Source: Haemophilus parainfluenzae
GTDB taxonomy: Bacteria > Pseudomonadota > Gammaproteobacteria > Enterobacterales > Pasteurellaceae
Direction of reading: 5' to 3'
Length of the DNA: 64,000 nt
Assembly (NCBI RefSeq): GCF_003253005.1
Contig: NZ_QEPZ01000002.1
Span: 1-64,000, forward strand
Part shown: positions 22,619 through 31,358 of the stretch, piece by piece
Numbering within the stretch: position 1 is the stretch's first letter
How the letters are laid out: each line of letters begins with the position of its first letter
Made by a program: the position numbers and the translations under genes
The notes under the pieces: model-generated
Databases searched by the model: none
Told to the model about the DNA's origin: nothing
Seen by the model: only the letters and a program-made list of their open reading frames with translations

Positions 22619-22679
22619 TAGGGTGCAACTTATTGCACCATTATCCTTTTAATCAAAGGGTGTAACAAGTTGCACCCTA
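22619..22679. repeat. 61-bp imperfect inverted repeat upstream of valS
   Basis: Left arm TAGGGTGCAACTTATTGCACC (22619-22639) and right arm 22658-22679 are reverse complements at about 19 of 21 positions, around an 18-nt loop rich in T. Each arm also holds a short GTGCAA...TTGCAC palindrome. It sits between the accessory genes and valS. It looks like a dispersed palindromic element or the end of a former insertion, and may fold as a terminator-like RNA hairpin without a T-run. Confidence 0.75.
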
Positions 22680-22695
22680 TCAAAGAGAAAAATAA

Positions 22696-25560
22696 ATGAC
22701 ACAAAAATTCGAAATGGCAGACCGTTTTAATCCGTCTGCGGTAGAACAAGCCCTTTATCAACATTGGGAAGAGAGCGGTTATTTTAAACCGTCTGAAAAT
22801 GAAAATGCACCGAGCTATTGCATTGCAATTCCGCCGCCAAACGTAACAGGTTCTCTACACATGGGGCATGCTTTCCAACAAACCTTAATGGATACCTTAA
22901 TCCGTTTCAATCGTATGGAAGGGCATAACACCTTATGGCAAGCGGGGACAGACCATGCGGGTATCGCAACCCAAATGGTGGTGGAACGTAAAATTGCGGC
23001 TGAAGAAGGCAAAACCCGCCATGATTATGGCCGTGAAGCGTTTATCAACAAAATTTGGGATTGGAAAGCCTATTCTGGTGGCACAATCAGCCAACAAATG
23101 CGTCGTTTAGGGAACTCTATCGACTGGGAACGTGAGCGTTTCACGATGGACGATGGTTTATCGAATGCGGTAAAAGAAGTGTTTGTTCGTTTGCACGAAG
23201 AAGGTTTGATTTACCGTGGCAAACGCTTAGTAAACTGGGATCCAAAACTTCATACCGCAATTTCTGACTTAGAAGTAGAAAACAAAGAGAGCAAAGGTTC
23301 CCTTTGGCATTTCCGTTATCCGTTAGCAAACGGTGCAAAAACGGCAGATGGTAAAGATTATTTAGTGGTGGCAACCACGCGTCCAGAAACCATGTTGGGC
23401 GATACAGCGGTGGCGGTGCATCCTGAAGATGAGCGTTATCAATCTTTAATCGGAAAAACTGTGGTTCTGCCATTGGCAAACCGTGAAATTCCGATTATTG
23501 CCGATGAATATGTGGATCGTGAATTTGGTACTGGTGTGGTGAAAATCACCCCTGCGCACGACTTTAACGACTATGAAGTGGGTAAACGTCACAGTTTGCC
23601 GATGGTTAACGTGTTAACCTTAAACGCAGATATTCGTGATGAAGCGGAAATTATCGGCACAGATGGCAAACCACTTTCTGGCTATGAAGCGGCAATTCCT
23701 GCAGATTTTCGTGGTTTAGAGCGTTTTGCTGCGCGTAAGAAAATCGTGGCAGATTTTGAAGCACTTGGTTTATTAGACGAAATCAAACCGCACGATTTGA
23801 AAGTGCCTTATGGCGACCGTGGTGGCGTGCCGATTGAGCCGATGCTAACCGACCAATGGTATGTGAGTGTGAAACCGCTTGCTGATGTAGCGATTAAAGC
23901 AGTGGAAGACGGCGAAATCCAATTCGTGCCAAAACAATACGAAAACCTTTATTTCTCTTGGATGCGTGATATTCAAGATTGGTGTATCTCTCGCCAACTT
24001 TGGTGGGGACACCGTATTCCAGCGTGGTATGACGCGGAAGGTAACGTTTATGTGGCTCGCAACGAAGCCGAAGTGCGGTCAAAATACAACTTAGATTCTG
24101 CGGTTGAACTCAAACAAGATGAAGACGTGTTAGATACATGGTTCTCATCAGGCTTATGGACGTTCTCTACCTTAGGTTGGCCAGAGCAAACTAAAGAGCT
24201 CAAAATGTTCCACCCAACGGATGTGTTAATCACTGGCTTCGACATCATCTTCTTCTGGGTTGCGCGTATGATTATGTTTACGATGCACTTCGTGAAAGAT
24301 GAAAATGGCAAACCGCAAGTGCCATTCAAAACCGTGTACGTAACAGGCTTGATCCGTGATGAGCAAGGTCAAAAAATGTCGAAATCAAAAGGTAACGTGC
24401 TCGATCCAATCGACATGATTGACGGTATCAGCCTTGAAGATTTACTTGAAAAACGCACTGGCAACATGATGCAGCCGCAATTGGCAGAGAAAATTGCTAA
24501 AGCAACCCGTAAAGAATTTGCGGACGGCATTGCTGCTCACGGCACAGACGCATTGCGTTTCACATTAGCCGCATTGGCTTCAAACGGTCGTGATATCAAC
24601 TGGGATATGAAACGTTTAGAAGGCTACCGCAACTTCTGTAATAAATTATGGAATGCAAGCCGTTTCGTCTTAACGAATGAAAAATTAGATTTAAGCGAAG
24701 GCGAGATCGAATTCTCATTAGTGGATCGTTGGATTCAATCAGAATTCAATCGTACCGTGGAAACTTTCCGTAATTCATTAAGCCAATATCGTTTCGACCT
24801 TTGTGCCAATGCGATTTATGAGTTTACTTGGAACCAATTCTGTGACTGGTATTTAGAATTGACTAAACCAGTATTTGCAAACGGCAACGCAGCACAAATC
24901 CGTGCGGCAAGCCAAACCTTGGTTCATATATTAGAAAAATTATTACGTTTAGCACATCCACTCATTCCATTTATTACCGAAGAAATTTGGCAAAAAGTGA
25001 AAGGATTTGTGGACATTACTGCAGACAGCATTATGTTGCAATCTTTCCCACAAGTGGAAGAAAACGGCTTTGATCCAGAGGCGGAAGCTGAAATTGAGTG
25101 GTTAAAAGAAGTGATCGTTGCGGTACGTAATATCCGTGCAGAAAGCAACATCGCACCAAGCAAAGGTTTAGATCTGTTATTCCGTAATTTAAGCGCAGAA
25201 AACGCAAAAATTCTCGAAAAACAGACCGCTCTTTTAAAAGCCATGGCGAAATTAGATAACGTTCAAGTATTAGCTGCAAATGAAACTGCACCGCTTGCGG
25301 TAGCGAAACTCGTCGGCAATGCGGAATTGCTCGTACCAATGGCTGGCTTTATCAATAAAGAAGCAGAGATTGCGCGTTTAACTAAAGAGATTGAAAAATA
25401 TCAAAATGAAGTTAAACGTATCGAGAATAAACTCAGCAACGAAGCTTTCGTGGCTAAAGCACCTGAAGCAGTGATTGCAAAAGAGCGAGAAAAACAAGCA
25501 GAATACCAATCTGGATTAGAAAAAATCCAAGAGCAGTATAAAGCGATTGAAGCGTTGTAG
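22696..25560 (+). CDS. valS: valyl-tRNA synthetase
   Basis: Class Ia synthetase that charges tRNA-Val and edits misactivated threonine. The 954-aa protein shows the HIGH-type motif GSLHMGHAF (about 52-60), the CP1 editing domain (about 190-340, with [13 protein letters not shown]), the zinc-less [16 protein letters not shown] segment, the [12 protein letters not shown] signature (about 554-566), an anticodon-binding domain and the C-terminal coiled-coil arm (about 885-954) rich in Lys and Glu. Length is as in E. coli (951). It carries only one Hin-type uptake sequence (near 24071), few for its length. Confidence 0.98.
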   Translation: MTQKFEMADRFNPSAVEQALYQHWEESGYFKPSENENAPSYCIAIPPPNVTGSLHMGHAFQQTLMDTLIRFNRMEGHNTLWQAGTDHAGIATQMVVERKIAAEEGKTRHDYGREAFINKIWDWKAYSGGTISQQMRRLGNSIDWERERFTMDDGLSNAVKEVFVRLHEEGLIYRGKRLVNWDPKLHTAISDLEVENKESKGSLWHFRYPLANGAKTADGKDYLVVATTRPETMLGDTAVAVHPEDERYQSLIGKTVVLPLANREIPIIADEYVDREFGTGVVKITPAHDFNDYEVGKRHSLPMVNVLTLNADIRDEAEIIGTDGKPLSGYEAAIPADFRGLERFAARKKIVADFEALGLLDEIKPHDLKVPYGDRGGVPIEPMLTDQWYVSVKPLADVAIKAVEDGEIQFVPKQYENLYFSWMRDIQDWCISRQLWWGHRIPAWYDAEGNVYVARNEAEVRSKYNLDSAVELKQDEDVLDTWFSSGLWTFSTLGWPEQTKELKMFHPTDVLITGFDIIFFWVARMIMFTMHFVKDENGKPQVPFKTVYVTGLIRDEQGQKMSKSKGNVLDPIDMIDGISLEDLLEKRTGNMMQPQLAEKIAKATRKEFADGIAAHGTDALRFTLAALASNGRDINWDMKRLEGYRNFCNKLWNASRFVLTNEKLDLSEGEIEFSLVDRWIQSEFNRTVETFRNSLSQYRFDLCANAIYEFTWNQFCDWYLELTKPVFANGNAAQIRAASQTLVHILEKLLRLAHPLIPFITEEIWQKVKGFVDITADSIMLQSFPQVEENGFDPEAEAEIEWLKEVIVAVRNIRAESNIAPSKGLDLLFRNLSAENAKILEKQTALLKAMAKLDNVQVLAANETAPLAVAKLVGNAELLVPMAGFINKEAEIARLTKEIEKYQNEVKRIENKLSNEAFVAKAPEAVIAKEREKQAEYQSGLEKIQEQYKAIEAL

Positions 25561-25573
25561 TTTTTAAATAAAG

Positions 25574-25605
25574 AAAGCGGTCAGATTTAAAATCTGGCCG
25601 CTTTT
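25574..25605 (+). terminator. valS terminator
   Basis: AAAGCGGTCAGATT and AATCTGGCCGCTTT form a 14-bp stem with G-U pairing and a 2- to 4-nt loop, followed by T residues. The arms contain AAGCGG rather than the Hin-type AAGTGCGG. Confidence 0.88.
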
Positions 25606-25642
25606 TATTTTCTGCGATATTGTGGTAAGTAGAAAATCTATT

Positions 25643-28600
25643 CTAGTTATTCAGCACTTCAAGCAATGCTTGAACAGGGTGTTTCAAGATAGCTTTTTCA
25701 TATCGCTTCACTTGGCTACGGCAGGAATAGCCGGTTGCGAGACAATGATTCGGATCTTTACCTTGTAATTTTTTGCCCCATGATACGTCGTAAATATCTT
25801 TTGACATAGTTTGATTTTGAACTTCATGGCCAAATACGCCCGCCATGCCACAACAGCCGACTTTTTCAACATTCAAGGTTTGTCCAAATTGTGAAAAAAT
25901 ATGCTGCCATTCTTTTGGACTGTTTGGCATAAAGGTGGATTCAGTACAATGAGGGAATAAATGCCACTCAAAAGTGCGGTCAGATTTCGCGATATTTTTC
26001 ACCGCACTTTGTAATGCGTTACTTTCTAATTGATTGGTCAGCCATTCATGTGCTGTGAGTACATGGAAGTCACCGCGAGAATCACCTAAGACCTCTTTAT
26101 ATTCATCTCGATAAGAAAGCACAATCGCTGGATCTACGCCGACTAAAGGCACATTTAATTTGGCGACGCGATTTAAAAACTCCGCTTGTGTTTTCGCTGT
26201 TTTACTAAAGCGAGTTAAAAAACCTTTAATATGCATGGCTTTGCCGTTCGGTTTAAAAGGGAGAAGGATTGGCTCAAAACCTAGTTTTTGTGTGAGAGCG
26301 ACAAAATCGCGAACGACTTTGGCATCGTAATAAGAGGTATAAGGATCTTGCACGATAAAGAGCATATTGGCTTTTTCTGTAGCACTGAGATCTTCTAATT
26401 CTTCTAATTTTTTGCCTTGGTAGCCAATTTCCACTAATTGCTGTTGAAGGTTTGGCTCTGAAAGGAGAGGCAAATCTGTCATGCCAAGCGTTTTTTCAAC
26501 CAAGCTTTGAGTAACTTTCAGTTTGGTGAAATAATTGAATAATGCCGGTTGTTTCGCCATATAAGGTGCTGCTACTTCTAAATTCGCCACAATATGATCT
26601 TTGGCTGGACGCAAATACCGGCTGTGGTAAAAATGGAAAAATTTTGCACGGAAACTTGGTACATCAATTTTAATCGGGCATTGGCTTGCACAGGCTTTAC
26701 AAGCCAGACAAGTATCCATTGCGCCTTTCACTTCATGTGAGAAATCATACTCACCGCGCCATTTCTGTACGCTATTGCGGAAACGCTCCACAAGTGCGGT
26801 CAGTTTCACTTGTGTTTTATGAAAATCTAATTGATCAGGCGATACGTTTTCATTGGCCATTAATCTCAACCATTCACGCACCATCGCGGCTCGTCCTTTT
26901 GGTGAGAATACGCGATTTTTACTCACTTTCATGGAAGGGCACATAATACTGTGCTCATCAAAGTTAAAGCAAAGTCCATTGCCGTTACAGTTCATTGCGC
27001 CTTTGAATTCATCTCGCATTTGAATCGGGATTTGGCGATCATTGTCCGCACGCATCGGCGAGAGAATCGAATAGAGCTCCGCATCGCTATTAAGTGGTGT
27101 ACAGATTTTACCTGGATTGAGACGATTATTTGGATCAAATAAGAATTTCACATAACGCAATTCCTGCCAAAGTTCAGGTGTAAAAAACTTCTCTCCATAA
27201 TGAGATCGTACGCCTTTGCCGTGTTCCCCCCATAACAAACCGCCATATTTCACCGTGAGTTCAGCTACTTCATCTGAAATTTGTTTAAAGAGCTTTACTT
27301 GTTCTTTATCGCATAGGTCTAAAGCGGGGCGAACATGCAATACGCCAGCATCAACATGGCCAAACATCCCATATTGCAGATTGTGACTATCTAATAAGGC
27401 TCTAAACTCTGCAATGTAATCCGCAAGATGTTCTGGTGGCACACAGGTATCTTCCACAAAAGGAATCGGTTTGGGTGCACCTTTCGCATTCCCCAATAGC
27501 CCCACCGCTTTTTTACGCATAGCATAAATACGTTCAATAGAAGGCAAGTCAGAACAAAGTTGATAGCTGATAATGTGATCTTGGCCTTGTGCAATTTTTT
27601 CATCTAATTGCTGACAAAGTGCGCTCACTTGGCTGTCGATTTTGGCTTGATTGTTGCCCGCATATTCCACAATGTTTAAACCTAGAATTGGATTTTGTTC
27701 TTCTTCTGTTAAAAGTTCTTTCACTGAATGCCAAATAATATCTTGCTTAGCAAGGTTCAGCACTTTGGAATCGACGGTTTCAACGGAAAGAGCATTGGCT
27801 TTCACCATAAACGGTGCATTGCGAAGCGCAGCATCAAATGAGCTGTACTTCACATTAATTAAGGTGCGATATTTAGGAATCGGCAATAAATTAAGTTTAG
27901 CTTCACAGATAAACGCAAGTGAACCTTCTGAGCCCGTTAAAATTCGGGTGAGGTTAAATTCACTTTCATCTTTATTAAAGACATTCTTAAGATCGTAACC
28001 GGTGAGGAAGCGATTGAGTTGTGGTAAATCTTGAATGATTGAGGCGCGCTTCTCTTTACAACGTTGGAAAATCGTTTGATGTAACGTTTTGCCATTTTCT
28101 GCAAGTGGGTAGTTTTCTAAAACATCATCAGATTTGATCTCACTTGTATCTAATATTTCACCATTCATTAAAACAGAACGTAATGCTAAAACATGATCAG
28201 AGGTTTTTCCGTATTGTAATGAGCCTTGACCGGAAGCATCGGTATTAATCATGCCACCTAGTGTTGCTCGATTACTTGTGGAGAGCTCTGGTGCAAAGAA
28301 TAATCCGTGTGGTTTTAGAAATTGGTTGAGTTGGTCTTTTACTACGCCCGCCTGCACGCGAACCCAACGTTCTTCTATATTAAGCTCTAAAATGCTCATC
28401 ATGTGGCGAGAGAGGTCGACAATAATGTTGTTATTTATAGATTGTCCATTGGTACCCGTGCCGCCACCGCGAGGTGTAAAGGTTAGATGAAGGTATTTCT
28501 CTTTATTCGCTAATTTGGTGATACGTACTATATCTGCGACCGATTTAGGAAATAAAATAGCTTGTGGAAGTTGTTGATAAACGCTGTTATCTGTCGCAAG

Positions 28601-28732
28601 ACTTAAGCGGTCAGCATAATTTGAGGCAATATCACCTTCAAAATGCTGTTTTTGGAGTTCGTTAAGATAATCACTTACCACGTTATTAAGTTGTGGCACA
28701 TTAGAAAGACGGGGCAACATAAAATCACTCAC
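25643..28732 (-). CDS. ydiJ: FAD- and iron-sulfur-containing dehydrogenase YdiJ
   Basis: Large flavoprotein of the D-lactate/D-2-hydroxyglutarate dehydrogenase group; YdiJ proteins have been reported to oxidise D-2-hydroxyglutarate, but the substrate here is inferred. The 1029-aa sequence has an FAD_binding_4 domain (about 48-280) with FTPRGGGTGTNGQS and LGGMINTDASG, an FAD-oxidase C domain (to about 560) with GHVDAGVLHVRP and GEHGKG, a ferredoxin-type cluster CLACKACASQCPI (near 665-677), and a C-terminal CCG-type domain ending in GCCGMAGVFG and ATGYSCRSQ. Convergent with valS, divergent from ompA; the same ydiJ/ompA pairing is known from H. influenzae. Confidence 0.94.
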   Translation of the reverse strand: MSDFMLPRLSNVPQLNNVVSDYLNELQKQHFEGDIASNYADRLSLATDNSVYQQLPQAILFPKSVADIVRITKLANKEKYLHLTFTPRGGGTGTNGQSINNNIIVDLSRHMMSILELNIEERWVRVQAGVVKDQLNQFLKPHGLFFAPELSTSNRATLGGMINTDASGQGSLQYGKTSDHVLALRSVLMNGEILDTSEIKSDDVLENYPLAENGKTLHQTIFQRCKEKRASIIQDLPQLNRFLTGYDLKNVFNKDESEFNLTRILTGSEGSLAFICEAKLNLLPIPKYRTLINVKYSSFDAALRNAPFMVKANALSVETVDSKVLNLAKQDIIWHSVKELLTEEEQNPILGLNIVEYAGNNQAKIDSQVSALCQQLDEKIAQGQDHIISYQLCSDLPSIERIYAMRKKAVGLLGNAKGAPKPIPFVEDTCVPPEHLADYIAEFRALLDSHNLQYGMFGHVDAGVLHVRPALDLCDKEQVKLFKQISDEVAELTVKYGGLLWGEHGKGVRSHYGEKFFTPELWQELRYVKFLFDPNNRLNPGKICTPLNSDAELYSILSPMRADNDRQIPIQMRDEFKGAMNCNGNGLCFNFDEHSIMCPSMKVSKNRVFSPKGRAAMVREWLRLMANENVSPDQLDFHKTQVKLTALVERFRNSVQKWRGEYDFSHEVKGAMDTCLACKACASQCPIKIDVPSFRAKFFHFYHSRYLRPAKDHIVANLEVAAPYMAKQPALFNYFTKLKVTQSLVEKTLGMTDLPLLSEPNLQQQLVEIGYQGKKLEELEDLSATEKANMLFIVQDPYTSYYDAKVVRDFVALTQKLGFEPILLPFKPNGKAMHIKGFLTRFSKTAKTQAEFLNRVAKLNVPLVGVDPAIVLSYRDEYKEVLGDSRGDFHVLTAHEWLTNQLESNALQSAVKNIAKSDRTFEWHLFPHCTESTFMPNSPKEWQHIFSQFGQTLNVEKVGCCGMAGVFGHEVQNQTMSKDIYDVSWGKKLQGKDPNHCLATGYSCRSQVKRYEKAILKHPVQALLEVLNN

Positions 28733-28820
28733 CTATATATAAGAGAAGAAAGTGAATTTGATGATATATGAAGCTCAAAAAAAAGTCGATTTCAACAAAA
28801 GATATTTTTTGTTAGAATAG

Positions 28821-28849
28821 AAATCGGGTTAAAAAGTAACCCGATTTTT
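28821..28849 (+). terminator. terminator-like hairpin between ydiJ and ompA promoters
   Basis: AAATCGGGTTA and TAACCCGATTT form a perfect 11-bp stem with a 5-nt loop followed by TT on top of the stem T residues (five T in all). It points rightwards but lies upstream of the ompA promoter and has no plus-strand gene before it. See findings. Confidence 0.7.
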
Positions 28850-28850
28850 G

Positions 28851-28864
28851 TGAACAAATGTTCA
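28851..28864. promoter_or_regulatory. palindrome TGAACA-AA-TGTTCA
   Basis: A perfect 6+2+6 palindrome lies directly after the orphan hairpin and about 49 nt before the ompA -35. It could be an operator for ompA or ydiJ; no regulator is recognised. The 388-nt gap 28733-29120 otherwise holds the ompA promoter and leader. Confidence 0.4.
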
Positions 28865-28912
28865 TTTTAGGGGTTGTTTGTCTATAAAATAACCAAAAAG
28901 GGCAAAAAAAGT

Positions 28913-28940
28913 TTGATCTTTGGTGTTTTTATAGGATAAT
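28913..28940 (+). promoter_or_regulatory. probable ompA promoter
   Basis: TTGATC (28913-28918) and GATAAT (28935-28940) are 16 nt apart. Predicted start near 28948 gives a 5' leader of about 173 nt. Confidence 0.6.
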
Positions 28941-28947
28941 AACCATA

Positions 28948-29120
28948 CTTTTGAACGTTCCTTTGGCTATGGCAAAGGAATTGAATTTGTCAAAAGGATA
29001 AGTTAGGGCAAATTCAAAACCCTAGTTAAGCAACGTTTAGAGTGTTTCTTTTTTATAAAGTTCACAATAAACAAGGAAACTTTTCTTATTAATAACGATG
29101 ACTAAATAGAGGACATCAAA
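28948..29120 (+). promoter_or_regulatory. structured 5' leader of ompA mRNA
   Basis: Two hairpins are visible: TTCCTTTG/CAAAGGAA (28958-28965 with 28973-28980, 7-nt loop) and TTGAATTTG/CAAATTCAA (28981-28989 with 29009-29017, 19-nt loop). The rest is unstructured and AT-rich up to a GAGG ribosome site at 29109-29112. E. coli ompA also has a long hairpin-containing leader that stabilises the mRNA; the same role here is inferred. Confidence 0.5.
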
Positions 29121-30215
29121 ATGAAAAAAACTGCAATCGCATTAGTCGTTGCTGGTTTAGCAGCAGCTTCTGTAGCTCAAGCAGCTCCACAAGAAAATAC
29201 TTTCTATGCAGGTGCTAAAGTTGGTCAAGCTTCTTTCCACGATGGTATCAAAGCTAATGCAGGTAAAGCATTAAACTTTGGTGAAGGTTACCACCGTAAC
29301 TCTGTTACATATGGTGTATTTGGTGGTTATCAAATCTTAAACCGTGATAACTTAGGTTTAGCGGTAGAATTGGGTTATGACGATTTTGGTCGTGCTAAAT
29401 TCCGTACAGCTGGTAAAACTGACTTTAAACACACTAACCACGGTGCACACTTAAGCTTTAAAGGTAGCTACGGTCTTGGTGGTTTAACTTCTGCTTTAGA
29501 AGGCTTAGATGTTTATGGTCGTGTTGGTGCAGCTTTAGTACGTTCAGACTATAAAGATTACGATGCAACTTCTGGTGCACGTAACCACGCTAAAGGTGAA
29601 CACAGCTTACGAGTTTCTCCAATGTTCGCAGCTGGTGTTGAATATGCATTACCATCATTACCAGAGTTAGCATTACGTTTAGAATACCAATGGTTAACTC
29701 GCGTAGGTAAATTACGTAATTATAATGGTGTTCAAGGTCAAGCAGCTGACTACAACCCATGGATCGGTTCTATCAACGCTGGTTTATCTTACCGTTTCGG
29801 TCAAGGTGCTGCTCCAGTTGTTGCACCTGAAGTTGTAAGCAAAACTTTCAACTTAAGCTCTGATGTAACTTTCGCTTTCGGTAAAGCTAACTTAAAACCA
29901 CAAGCTAAAGCAACTTTAGACGGTATCTATGGTGAAATCGCTCAAATCAACAACGCTAACGTAGCAGTTGCTGGTTATACAGACCGTATCGGTAAAGATG
30001 CACCAAACTTAAAATTATCACAACGTCGTGCAGACTCTGTAGCTAACTACTTAGTAGCTAAAGGTGTTCCTGCTCAAAACATCTCTGCAACTGGTCACGG
30101 TAAAGCTAACCCAGTTACAGGTTCTACTTGTGATGCGGTTAAAGGTCGTAAAGCACTTATCGCTTGTTTAGCACCAGACCGTCGTGTTGAAATCGCAGTT
30201 AACGGTACTAAATAA
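29121..30215 (+). CDS. ompA: outer membrane protein P5, OmpA family
   Basis: Major outer-membrane protein anchoring the envelope to murein and, in Haemophilus, acting as an adhesin. The 364-aa precursor has a signal peptide cleaved after VAQA (residue 21), an eight-stranded OmpA barrel (about 25-215, starting ENTFYAGAKVGQ), a short Ala/Pro/Val hinge, and a peptidoglycan-binding OmpA C-terminal domain (about 240-358) with the NLKLSQRRADSV motif and a cysteine pair (STCDAV, LIACLAP). Codon choice is strongly biased to a few codons and no uptake sequence occurs, as expected for a very highly expressed gene. Confidence 0.97.
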   Translation: MKKTAIALVVAGLAAASVAQAAPQENTFYAGAKVGQASFHDGIKANAGKALNFGEGYHRNSVTYGVFGGYQILNRDNLGLAVELGYDDFGRAKFRTAGKTDFKHTNHGAHLSFKGSYGLGGLTSALEGLDVYGRVGAALVRSDYKDYDATSGARNHAKGEHSLRVSPMFAAGVEYALPSLPELALRLEYQWLTRVGKLRNYNGVQGQAADYNPWIGSINAGLSYRFGQGAAPVVAPEVVSKTFNLSSDVTFAFGKANLKPQAKATLDGIYGEIAQINNANVAVAGYTDRIGKDAPNLKLSQRRADSVANYLVAKGVPAQNISATGHGKANPVTGSTCDAVKGRKALIACLAPDRRVEIAVNGTK

Positions 30216-30250
30216 TTTTATTTAGTTATCCATTAACGGATTAGCATTAG

Positions 30251-30280
30251 AAGACCTAAACTTCGGTTTAGGTCTTTTCT
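30251..30280 (+). terminator. ompA terminator
   Basis: AAGACCTAAAC and GTTTAGGTCTT form a perfect 11-bp stem closed by a C(TTCG)G tetraloop, followed by TTCTT. One of the strongest terminators in the window. Confidence 0.95.
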
Positions 30281-30317
30281 TATATAAATTAAACCTATAA
30301 ATTGAAGGAATTTTTGA

Positions 30318-30899
30318 ATGAAAAAGTGGATTATCTTGATTATTATCGCAGTTGCTGCAGGTTTTGGCTTAATGTCTAGCTACAATGGCTTAGTTAAAGC
30401 AGAAACTGAAATTGATTCTGTTTGGGCAAATGTTGAATCATCTTATCAACGTCGTGCTGATTTAATTCCAAACTTAGTGAATACTGTAAAAGGTCAAGCT
30501 AATTTTGAACAACAAACATTAACCAATGTAATCGAAGCGCGTGCAAAAGCGACACAAACTAAAATTGATCCGTCTAATTTAACGGAAGAACAATTAAACG
30601 AATTCCAACAAAACCAAAATCAAGTAGGCTCAGCATTATCTCGTTTACTTGTTACTGTAGAACAATACCCACAATTAAAAGCGAACGAAGGCTTTATGAA
30701 CTTACAAGCGCAACTTGAAGGTACAGAAAACCGTATCAATGTCGCTCGTAATAAATTTAATGAAGCAGCGCGTATTTATAATGAAAAAGTACGTCAATTC
30801 CCAACTAAATTAGCGGCAATGATTTTTGGTTTTAAAGCTAAACCTTACTTTAAATCAGCTGCAGGCGCTGAAAACGCACCGACTGTAAACTTTAACTAA
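30318..30899 (+). CDS. lemA: LemA family protein
   Basis: LemA proteins are single-pass inner-membrane proteins with a helical-bundle domain; their cellular role is not settled. The 193-aa product has an N-terminal membrane segment (residues 4-23, KWIILIIIAVAAGFGLM) and the family core SVWANVESSYQRRADLIPNLV (about 38-58), YPQLKANEGF (near 117) and ARIYNEKVRQFP (near 150). It is first in a three-gene cluster with two TPM-domain genes, a combination seen in many bacteria. It starts about 38 nt after the ompA terminator, so it must have its own promoter. Confidence 0.94.
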   Translation: MKKWIILIIIAVAAGFGLMSSYNGLVKAETEIDSVWANVESSYQRRADLIPNLVNTVKGQANFEQQTLTNVIEARAKATQTKIDPSNLTEEQLNEFQQNQNQVGSALSRLLVTVEQYPQLKANEGFMNLQAQLEGTENRINVARNKFNEAARIYNEKVRQFPTKLAAMIFGFKAKPYFKSAAGAENAPTVNFN

Positions 30900-30908
30900 G
30901 GTTTATCT

Positions 30909-31358
30909 ATGCCATTCTTTTCCAGAATTCCGGTAGATAAAAAGCAAATCGAGGCGGCGATTAGTCGCCTCGAAAGCTTAAGTTCGGCTGAGTTACGTGT
31001 TTATATTGAACGCAAAGTACCAAAGGCTTCAGCACAATTATCAGCAATGGAACGTGCTTTAGAAGTGTTTGATGAACTGGAAATGCATAAAACAGCGGCA
31101 CAAAATGCCGTGTTGATTTATGTGGGATATAAAAATCATCTCTGTGCAATCGTAGGTGATAAAGGCATTCATCAATTTGTTGATGTGGCTTATTGGCAGT
31201 TACAATGCGATTTAATGATTGAGCAGTTTAAACAAAAAGCTTATACACAAGGTATTGTCGATGCGATTGATCGTATCAGTGATATTTTATCTCGCCATTT
31301 CCCTATTCAGCCTGATGATGTGAATGAATTATCTAATGAGGTAATTATTAATGGCTAA
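30909..31358 (+). CDS. TPM-domain protein without signal peptide
   Basis: The 149-aa protein is a lone TPM (TLP18.3/Psb32/MOLO-1) domain: AAISRLESLSSAELRVYIERKV near 17-38, AVLIYVGYKNHLCAIVGDKGIHQFV near 86-110 and a C-terminal helix ending IDRISDILSRHFP. It lacks a signal peptide and membrane helix, so it is predicted to stay in the cytoplasm, unlike the next gene. It follows lemA by 9 nt and overlaps the next gene by 8 nt, so the three are translationally coupled. Function is unknown. Confidence 0.88.
   Translation: MPFFSRIPVDKKQIEAAISRLESLSSAELRVYIERKVPKASAQLSAMERALEVFDELEMHKTAAQNAVLIYVGYKNHLCAIVGDKGIHQFVDVAYWQLQCDLMIEQFKQKAYTQGIVDAIDRISDILSRHFPIQPDDVNELSNEVIING

Noticed and set aside
23855-25275. 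CAAGCGGT matches in valS as evidence of transfer from an Apl-type species
   Set aside because: They fall in codons for conserved residues (Lys-Pro-Leu-Ala, Ala-Pro-Leu-Ala) and lack the first A and the flanking AT tract of the Apl-type signal.
28813-28847. A tiny RNA starting at a TAGAAT box and ending at the orphan hairpin
   Set aside because: The box is only a few bases from the stem and its -35 is poor, so the transcript would be just the hairpin; a longer RNA from elsewhere remains possible.
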